From BACL21 sp038141525 (GTDB lineage Bacteria; Bacteroidota; Bacteroidia; Flavobacteriales; Flavobacteriaceae), in NCBI GenBank assembly GCA_038141525.1, contig JAYQIF010000002.1:124001-188000 (forward strand): 64,000 nucleotides of DNA. The letters are read 5' to 3'. The notes beneath the pieces were generated by a model. That model made no database searches and was not told the origin of the DNA. It worked only from the letters and a program-made list of their open reading frames with translations. The position numbers were made by a program, and so were the translations under genes. Position 1 is the stretch's first letter. The number at the start of each line of letters is the position of its first letter. This document shows positions 58,304 through 64,000 of this stretch, piece after piece.

Positions 58304-59560
58304 TTATGCCGTAGCGTGCTGAGTTTTTACCACCTTATAAAGTTTGTCCGATGGACGAATACGAAAGGGTAATGGAACCGTAATGCTGTCTCCTTTGGAT
58401 GCTGTTTCTTGTGTCTTATCGTTTACCAGCATTTCTGAAAGCTCGATTTCCTGAGCACCCGTAGTTGGCCCTTGGATCAGGAGCGTGTCTCCTAGTTTTA
58501 AATCGTAGGCTTCTATTTTAAATTCACCAATATTCGATTTTGGGAAAAAGTGTACGCCCTTACCGATATATACTTTCTTTTGTGTCGCTTTAGAGCCATT
58601 GGCTTCGCTCCACTCACCGAGTTTTTGACCCAGGTAATACCCACTCCAAAAACCACGATTGTATACTTTTTCAAGTTCTCCCATCCACAAGGTAACCTTC
58701 TCCTTGTTAAAATTTCCTGCCGCATGAGCGTCAATGGCCTCTCGATAGGTTTTAATGTCCTTCGCAACATATTCAGGTGCGCGACCACGACCTTCGATTT
58801 TCAATACCTTAACCCCTGTATCGATCACTTGATCTAAAAAATCCAAGGTGCAGAGGTCCTTAGGGGACATCATGTACTCATTATCCAATTCGATTTCAAA
58901 ACCGCTCTCTTGGTCGATCACCGTGTATTTCTTGCGGCAATTTTGCTTGCAAGCTCCACGATTCGCCGAAGAGTTATGAGAATGGAGACTCAAATAACAT
59001 TTGCCCGACACCGCCATGCACAGGGCTCCATGACCAAAAATTTCTACCTCAACCAGTCTTCCGCTGGGACCTCGAACGTCATCGCGCTGTATCTGGTCAA
59101 TAATTTTCTTGACTTGACGCAAACTCAGCTCACGACTCATCACCATTGTATCGGCGAACATTGCATAAAACTTAACGGTCTCAATATTGGTGATATTGAT
59201 TTGTGTCGAGATGTGTATCTCCATACCTATTTGACGGGCATAGGCAATTACCGCTTGATCCATAACAATTACTGCGGTAATACCCGCACTTTTTGCCGCG
59301 TCCAATAATGTCTTGATGATCGAGAGGTCGTGATCATAAATGATGGTGTTCAGGGTCAAATAGGTGCGTACCTTTTTAGCCTCACAGCGCTTTACAATTT
59401 CTGGTAAGTCCTCTATAGTAAAATTTATGCTGGCGCGAGCGCGCATGTTGAGCTGATCCACGCCAAAATAAACTGAATCCGCTCCATTGTCAATTGCTGC
59501 CTGCAGTGATTCAAAATTTCCGGCGGGTGCCATCAATTCTATTGTCCCATTTTCCGTCAT
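58304..59560 (-). CDS. Peptidase U32 family, tRNA 5-hydroxyuridine synthesis protein TrhP-like
   Basis: 418 residues. The U32 signature EIFGHGALCMAVSGKCYLSL and NRGACKQNCRKKYTV (clustered Cys) are present, with an N-terminal barrel (ELMAPAGNFESLQAAIDNGA, DSVYFGVDQLNMRA). U32 proteins such as TrhP/YegQ install the prephenate-dependent 5-hydroxyl on wobble U34 of tRNA; the four-Cys motif binds an iron-sulfur cluster. It was historically called collagenase-like. The next gene is a ferredoxin. Paralogues (RlhA, UbiU/V) act on other substrates, so the exact target is inferred. Confidence 0.85.
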   Translation of the reverse strand: MTENGTIELMAPAGNFESLQAAIDNGADSVYFGVDQLNMRARASINFTIEDLPEIVKRCEAKKVRTYLTLNTIIYDHDLSIIKTLLDAAKSAGITAVIVMDQAVIAYARQIGMEIHISTQINITNIETVKFYAMFADTMVMSRELSLRQVKKIIDQIQRDDVRGPSGRLVEVEIFGHGALCMAVSGKCYLSLHSHNSSANRGACKQNCRKKYTVIDQESGFEIELDNEYMMSPKDLCTLDFLDQVIDTGVKVLKIEGRGRAPEYVAKDIKTYREAIDAHAAGNFNKEKVTLWMGELEKVYNRGFWSGYYLGQKLGEWSEANGSKATQKKVYIGKGVHFFPKSNIGEFKIEAYDLKLGDTLLIQGPTTGAQEIELSEMLVNDKTQETASKGDSITVPLPFRIRPSDKLYKVVKTQHATA

Positions 59561-59611
59561 TGCCTGAACATTAATTTCGACAAAGGTAATGATTGCGTTA
59601 AATTAATGATA

Positions 59612-59642
59612 TAAAAATCTGGGCGGCCTTCGCCGCCCAGAT
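59612..59642 (-). terminator. Terminator after ssb
   Basis: Stem ATCTGGGCGGC with GCCGCCCAGAT, T5 on the minus strand. It separates ssb from the TrhP-like gene. Confidence 0.85.
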
Positions 59643-59653
59643 AACTGTCAAAC

Positions 59654-59980
59654 TTAAAGCATGAGCAAATTGTGACAATGCACCTCGGTAGCATAACGTC
59701 TCTGACCCTCTGGATCATCCCACGATCGGGTGACGAGCTTGCCCTCTAAGGCCACTTCCTTGCCTTTGCCCAAATAAAGTTCTATCAGTTCGGCGGTTTT
59801 TCCCCAGGCTACCACATAATGCCACTGTGTGTCGGTTATGCGTTCTCCTTTGTTGTTTTTGTAACTCTCATTAGTGGCCATAGAAAACTTTGCTAGTTTT
59901 CGACCTGAGGCCACAGTTACAATTTCTGGATCATTGCCCAAATTTCCGATCAACTGTACTTTGTTTCTTAACGTACTCAT
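59654..59980 (-). CDS. ssb: Single-stranded DNA-binding protein, short form
   Basis: 108 residues comprising the OB fold only: MSTLRNKVQLIGNLGNDPEI, LAKFSMATNESY, TQWHYVVAWGKTAELIELYL, GKGKEVALEGKLVTRSW. It ends HNLLML, without the acidic linker and DDDIPF-type tip that full SSB uses to recruit repair proteins. Such short SSBs are common second copies in Bacteroidota. ATG 59980 is chosen on the family N-terminus; the upstream in-frame stretch is unrelated. Confidence 0.92.
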   Translation of the reverse strand: MSTLRNKVQLIGNLGNDPEIVTVASGRKLAKFSMATNESYKNNKGERITDTQWHYVVAWGKTAELIELYLGKGKEVALEGKLVTRSWDDPEGQRRYATEVHCHNLLML

Positions 59981-60221
59981 AATTCTAATTTTAAATATTA
60001 AACAGTTAATAATGCCTGCCAATAGACAGATTGACTCTGCAAACATCATATAGTTTGACCCTCAAACGGTAATTTTAAACGTTTAACTTTAAAGGAGTTT
60101 GATGGAATTTATGAATTCGTACTTCGTCAATTTTTGTATCTTCAAAGACTTGTAGTATCCATCGGACTTGGCCAAAATGACCGTTTAAAATCAGCCAGTC
60201 TGAAGCAACAAATTAGACGCC

Positions 60222-62129
60222 ATGAATCATTATCATCTAGACAGTTTAACGGCCTACGAACAAGCCTACAATTATAGTATTGATCGTCCTGAGGCTTTTT
60301 GGGACGAAATCGCCAAAAACAACTTTGCATGGAGAAAATCTTGGGATAAAACCCTTGATTGGGATAAAAAAAATAGTAAAGTTCGGTGGTTTGTAGGCGG
60401 ACAATTAAACATCACGGAGAATTTGCTCGATCGCCATTTGGCCCATCATGCAGACAAAACAGCCATCATCTTTGAACCAAATAATCCGGATGAGGCCCCC
60501 CAAAAAATCAGCTATTCGGACCTGGCCAAGTCGGTCAATAAAATGGCGAACGTTCTTAAGGATCAAGGAGTACAAAAAGGGGACCGCGTTTGTATTTACC
60601 TCCCGATGATTCCAGAATTAGCCATAAGTGTTTTGGCTTGCGCTCGTATCGGCGCGATACATTCGGTGGTGTTTGCAGGCTTTTCATCAAGTGCTTTAGC
60701 GGCACGTATCAATGATTGTGATAGCGCTTTGGTCATCACCAGCGATGGTGGGTATAGAGGGGCAAAGACCATAGATTTGAAAAAAATCGTTGACCAAGCC
60801 TTAGAAGATTGTCCCGGGGTTAGAAGAACTTTGGTAGCCACACGAACAAATCAAAAAATCAATATGGCAGAAGGCAGAGACCTCTGGTTAAAGCCCTTGC
60901 TCGACCAAGCCTCTGAACATTGTCCCGCGACAATTATGGATGCCGAGGACCCTTTATTCATCTTGTACACCTCGGGCTCGACGGGTAAACCAAAGGGTAT
61001 GGTGCACACCTGTGGTGGATACATGGTCTACACCGCCTATACGTTTAAAAATATCTTTCAGTACCATCAAAATGACATATACTGGTGTTCTGCCGATATT
61101 GGTTGGATTACAGGCCACAGTTATATTATTTATGGCCCATTAGCCAATGCAGCCACAACTGTAATGTTTGAAGGCGTACCCTCTTACCCTGATTATGGTC
61201 GGTTTTGGGCCATTATTGAAAAATATAATATCGCACAATTCTACACCGCACCGACAGCCATTCGGGCCTTGGCCAAGGAATCTTTGGACTACGTCACTCC
61301 CTATGATTTGTCCAGTCTTAAAGTACTAGGAACAGTAGGTGAGCCCATTAATGATGAAGCCTGGCAGTGGTACTACAAATACATTGGTCAGAGCAAAGTC
61401 CCCATTATCGATACTTGGTGGCAAACAGAAACTGGAGGGGTGATGATTACTTCGCTTCCCGGCATCACACCAGCAATACCAACTTTTGCTACGCTACCGT
61501 TGCCGGGAGTACAACCTGTTTTACTGAATGAAAATGGACATGAAATCAGTGATGCCCAAGCCTCAGGCCTGCTTTTTATCAAACATCCCTGGCCCTCTAT
61601 GGCACGAACAATTTGGGGAGATCACCAGCGATATGTGCAAACTTATTTTGGCGCACAGCCGGATAAATACATGACTGGTGATGGCGCTACCAGAGACGCT
61701 AAAGGCAATTACCGCATCACCGGCCGTGTCGATGACGTGATCATTGTCTCGGGTCATAATTTGGGGACCGCACCCATTGAAGACGCAATAAATGAACACG
61801 AATTGGTTGCGGAGAGTGCAGTCATTGGCGTACCACATCCAATAAAGGGCAACAGTCTTTTTGGATTTATTATTCTTAAAGAAAATCCACGTGATCAAGA
61901 TGCGCTCAAAAGCGAAATCAATCAATCCATTGCCCAACAGATTGGACCAATTGCCAAACTCGATGAGATGGTCTTCACTCCTGGATTACCAAAAACACGA
62001 AGCGGAAAGATCATGAGGCGTATTTTACGCAACATAGCACAAAATAATTTTGATGCTCTTGGCGATACCAGTACCCTACTGAACCCAGAAATTGTCCGTG
62101 AGTTAATTCGGGTGATAGAAAAAAAGTAA
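60222..62129 (+). CDS. acs: Acetyl-CoA synthetase
   Basis: 635 residues, an AMP-forming acetate-CoA ligase. VFAGFSSSALAARI, YTSGSTGKPKGMVHTCGGYM (P-loop), CSADIGWITGHSYIIYGPL, DTWWQTETGGVMIT with the acetate-pocket Trp, GDGATRDAKGNYRITGRVDD (hinge), and LPKTRSGKIMRRILRNIA with the catalytic Lys regulated by acetylation in relatives. The Trp in WWQTETG favours acetate over longer acids. The frame is intact, monocistronic. Confidence 0.94.
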   Translation: MNHYHLDSLTAYEQAYNYSIDRPEAFWDEIAKNNFAWRKSWDKTLDWDKKNSKVRWFVGGQLNITENLLDRHLAHHADKTAIIFEPNNPDEAPQKISYSDLAKSVNKMANVLKDQGVQKGDRVCIYLPMIPELAISVLACARIGAIHSVVFAGFSSSALAARINDCDSALVITSDGGYRGAKTIDLKKIVDQALEDCPGVRRTLVATRTNQKINMAEGRDLWLKPLLDQASEHCPATIMDAEDPLFILYTSGSTGKPKGMVHTCGGYMVYTAYTFKNIFQYHQNDIYWCSADIGWITGHSYIIYGPLANAATTVMFEGVPSYPDYGRFWAIIEKYNIAQFYTAPTAIRALAKESLDYVTPYDLSSLKVLGTVGEPINDEAWQWYYKYIGQSKVPIIDTWWQTETGGVMITSLPGITPAIPTFATLPLPGVQPVLLNENGHEISDAQASGLLFIKHPWPSMARTIWGDHQRYVQTYFGAQPDKYMTGDGATRDAKGNYRITGRVDDVIIVSGHNLGTAPIEDAINEHELVAESAVIGVPHPIKGNSLFGFIILKENPRDQDALKSEINQSIAQQIGPIAKLDEMVFTPGLPKTRSGKIMRRILRNIAQNNFDALGDTSTLLNPEIVRELIRVIEKK

Positions 62130-62204
62130 TAAAAGTGAATTAGGGTACGGTTTTTGTAAAGACAAAGCCATCACTGAATAAACCCTAATCATTAAGATTA
62201 CTCA

Positions 62205-64000
62205 ATGCGTCAAGTTCTTTTTGTGCTGAGCCTATTGCTTTGCTCCCTTACATCGGCACAAACCTTAAATATTTTAGACAGCAAGTCACTCCAACCTATA
62301 GTTCACGCAACGGTATTGGATACGATAACCGATCAATACACTTGGACCGATCTCGATGGAACAGCCCATCTAGACTCCTTTTCATCACAAGCCCACTTTT
62401 TAATTCAAGCCCTTGGTTATACCCAAATAAAGATAGATTACCACGAATTGAAAGCTCAAGGTTTTGACCTCTTGCTCGATCCCATCAATACAGAGCTAGA
62501 TCAAGTGGTCGTCTCCGCCACCAAGTGGCGACAACCCAAAGACAAGAGTCCCTTAAAAGTTATCGGGGTCAAATCTGCGGATATCGTACTACAAAATCCA
62601 CAAACCGCTGCAGACCTACTGGGCAATTCCGGGGCCGTTTTCATTCAAAAAAGCCAGCAAGGTGGGGGAAGCCCAATGATTAGAGGGTTTGCAACCAATC
62701 GGCTCATTTACACTGTGGATGGTGTGCGCATGAACACGGCCATTTTTCGCGGAGGCAATCTACACAACGTAATTTCTTTGGACGCCCTGGCCATGCAAAG
62801 CGCTGAAGTACTGTTAGGTCCGGATGCTATTTTTTATGGCTCTGATGCCATTGGTGGGGTCATGAGCTTCGAGACATTAGGCCCAAAATATTCCAAAAGC
62901 AAGGGGCTTTCTGTCTCGGCAAGCGGGCTTACGCGCGTCGCTTCAGCAAATTTCGAGCGTACCGCCCATGCGGACCTTCAGCTGGGTCATCAAAAATGGG
63001 CACTAACCTCGAGTTTCACACGAACTAATTTTGACGATTTGCGTCAGGGGACACGCGGCCCAACAGATTTTCTCAGGCCATTTTATGTAACGCATGTGGG
63101 CGGTCAAGATCTTATAAGGCCTAACTCAAATCCAAATCGTCAAGTACCTTCGGGCTACAACCAAAGTAATCTAATGCAAAAGGTGTTCTATCGTCCTAAT
63201 TCAAATTGGAATTTAAACCTAGCTTATCACCACTCTGAAACTTCGGCATACAGCCGATACGATCGTCAATTGCGAACAAAAGAGGGTTTACCTCAATATG
63301 GTCAGTGGGATTATGGTCCGCAGAAGTGGAGCATGAAGCAATTCAATGCCAATCATACGGCGCCTCAAGGGATTTTCTCGGAAATGACCTTTACCCTGGC
63401 ACAACAAAATTTTGAAGAAAGTCGTATCAGTAGAAATTTCAATGACCCTATTCAAGAAAATCGTACCGAAAATGTAGTCGCCTATTCGGCTAATCTTGAT
63501 TTGCGCAAAACACTGGGCAAAAAAGGTTCGCTTTTTTACGGCTTTGAATGGGTTTTGGATGAAGTAGAATCGACTGGAGTCGAAACCGATATCACCACAA
63601 ATACAAGTGCGCCTGGGCCCTCACGTTACCCTCAAGCAGATTGGCAGTCCTATGCCGCATATATATCATATCAACACCAATGGACCGCTGAATTAATGAC
63701 ACAGGCAGGGCTACGATATAATGGTATTGACCTTGAGGCAGAATTTGACACCAATTTTTATCCACTACCTTTTGAGCGGACGACACTCAATACCGGCGCA
63801 TTAACCGGCAGCCTCGGGTTTGTATTCAAACCGTCCTCACTTTGGAACTTTCGCGGCAATATAGCCACTGCATTTAGAGCCCCAAACGTCGACGACATGG
63901 GCAAAATCTTTGATTCTGAACCAGGAGCTGTGGTCGTTCCTAACCCAGATCTCGCCCCCGAATACGCCATAAGCTGGGATTTGGGAGTGGCGCACATGCT
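62205..64000 (+). CDS. TonB-dependent receptor, heme-type (3' truncated by window end)
   Basis: An open frame of 598 codons runs from ATG 62205 to the window end without a stop. Signal peptide MRQVLFVLSLLLCSLTSAQT, then a short carboxypeptidase-regulatory-like segment. The plug shows QVVVSATKWRQPK, IQKSQQGGGSPMIRGFATNR and LIYTVDGVRMNTAIFRGGNL, and ends near DAIFYGSDAIGGVMSFE. The barrel reaches NIATAFRAPNVDDMGKIFDS. FRAP-type and NPDL-type motifs are found in heme/hemoglobin receptors, so heme is the suggested ligand, not proven. No -7 match is clear upstream. Confidence 0.88.
   Translation, partial: MRQVLFVLSLLLCSLTSAQTLNILDSKSLQPIVHATVLDTITDQYTWTDLDGTAHLDSFSSQAHFLIQALGYTQIKIDYHELKAQGFDLLLDPINTELDQVVVSATKWRQPKDKSPLKVIGVKSADIVLQNPQTAADLLGNSGAVFIQKSQQGGGSPMIRGFATNRLIYTVDGVRMNTAIFRGGNLHNVISLDALAMQSAEVLLGPDAIFYGSDAIGGVMSFETLGPKYSKSKGLSVSASGLTRVASANFERTAHADLQLGHQKWALTSSFTRTNFDDLRQGTRGPTDFLRPFYVTHVGGQDLIRPNSNPNRQVPSGYNQSNLMQKVFYRPNSNWNLNLAYHHSETSAYSRYDRQLRTKEGLPQYGQWDYGPQKWSMKQFNANHTAPQGIFSEMTFTLAQQNFEESRISRNFNDPIQENRTENVVAYSANLDLRKTLGKKGSLFYGFEWVLDEVESTGVETDITTNTSAPGPSRYPQADWQSYAAYISYQHQWTAELMTQAGLRYNGIDLEAEFDTNFYPLPFERTTLNTGALTGSLGFVFKPSSLWNFRGNIATAFRAPNVDDMGKIFDSEPGAVVVPNPDLAPEYAISWDLGVAHM

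Noticed and set aside
62205..64000. Treating the last receptor as broken
   Set aside because: Codon-by-codon reading gives a single uninterrupted frame from 62205 to the end. It is only cut by the window edge.

Overview
The window looks like chromosomal DNA of a marine-type Flavobacteriaceae (Bacteroidota). Supporting signs are secreted proteins ending in type IX secretion (T9SS) type A sorting domains, TonB-dependent receptors with carboxypeptidase-regulatory-like N-termini, a surface lipoprotein with a CSKDD export signal, near-absence of Shine-Dalgarno sequences, TAnnTTTG (-7) promoter boxes, an OlsF-like aminolipid synthase, and flavobacterial versions of NrdAB, Mfd and MetG. No phage, insertion sequence, CRISPR array or rRNA is seen. 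There is one tRNA, Leu(CAA).

About twenty genes are broken by indels, mostly single-base changes in short homopolymers. They include essential genes (dxs, nrdA, prs). When read through, each gives a protein of the usual family length. I annotate them as single genes with a frameshift, most likely sequence error rather than decay.

Layout. 1-2.0 kb: tadA start (partial) and dxs, divergent. 2.1-6.2 kb: secreted M36 metalloprotease and a dGTPase-like hydrolase. 6.2-15.8 kb: a phosphate-acquisition cluster (TonB receptor, surface lipoprotein, small MORN-like protein, putative sRNA, phosphate-selective porin, Pit-DUF47 transporter). Its promoters carry TAACATT-like heptamers in exact 11-bp phase upstream of degenerate -7 boxes. 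This previously unannotated Pho-box-like system is the most interesting signal in the window. 15.9-22.3 kb: nrdB-nrdA, DUF3109, MarC, a small membrane protein, dCMP deaminase and HupE. 22.4-30.5 kb: a ~2,250-residue secreted adhesin-like protein (C-type lectin plus HYR-like repeats plus T9SS tail), with a divergent membrane-anchored AraC regulator. 30.5-47 kb: tRNA-Leu, then housekeeping operons (prs, rplY, pth-ribF-HTTM, serS, TPR-DUF4286-rsmA-mgtE-dehydrogenase-DUF1801, GNAT-lysC-olsF, fbp). 47-62 kb: TerB-like protein, mfd, YraN, LD-carboxypeptidase, DUF1800/DUF1501 pair, metG, ferredoxin-TrhP, ssb and acs. 62.2-64 kb: start of a heme-type TonB receptor running off the window.

How the parts fit: under phosphate limitation a PhoB-like activator would switch on outer-membrane uptake (receptor plus lipoprotein, porin) and the inner-membrane Pit-DUF47 carrier, and perhaps a small RNA between them. 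The rest is core metabolism, translation and repair, with several T9SS-exported surface proteins.
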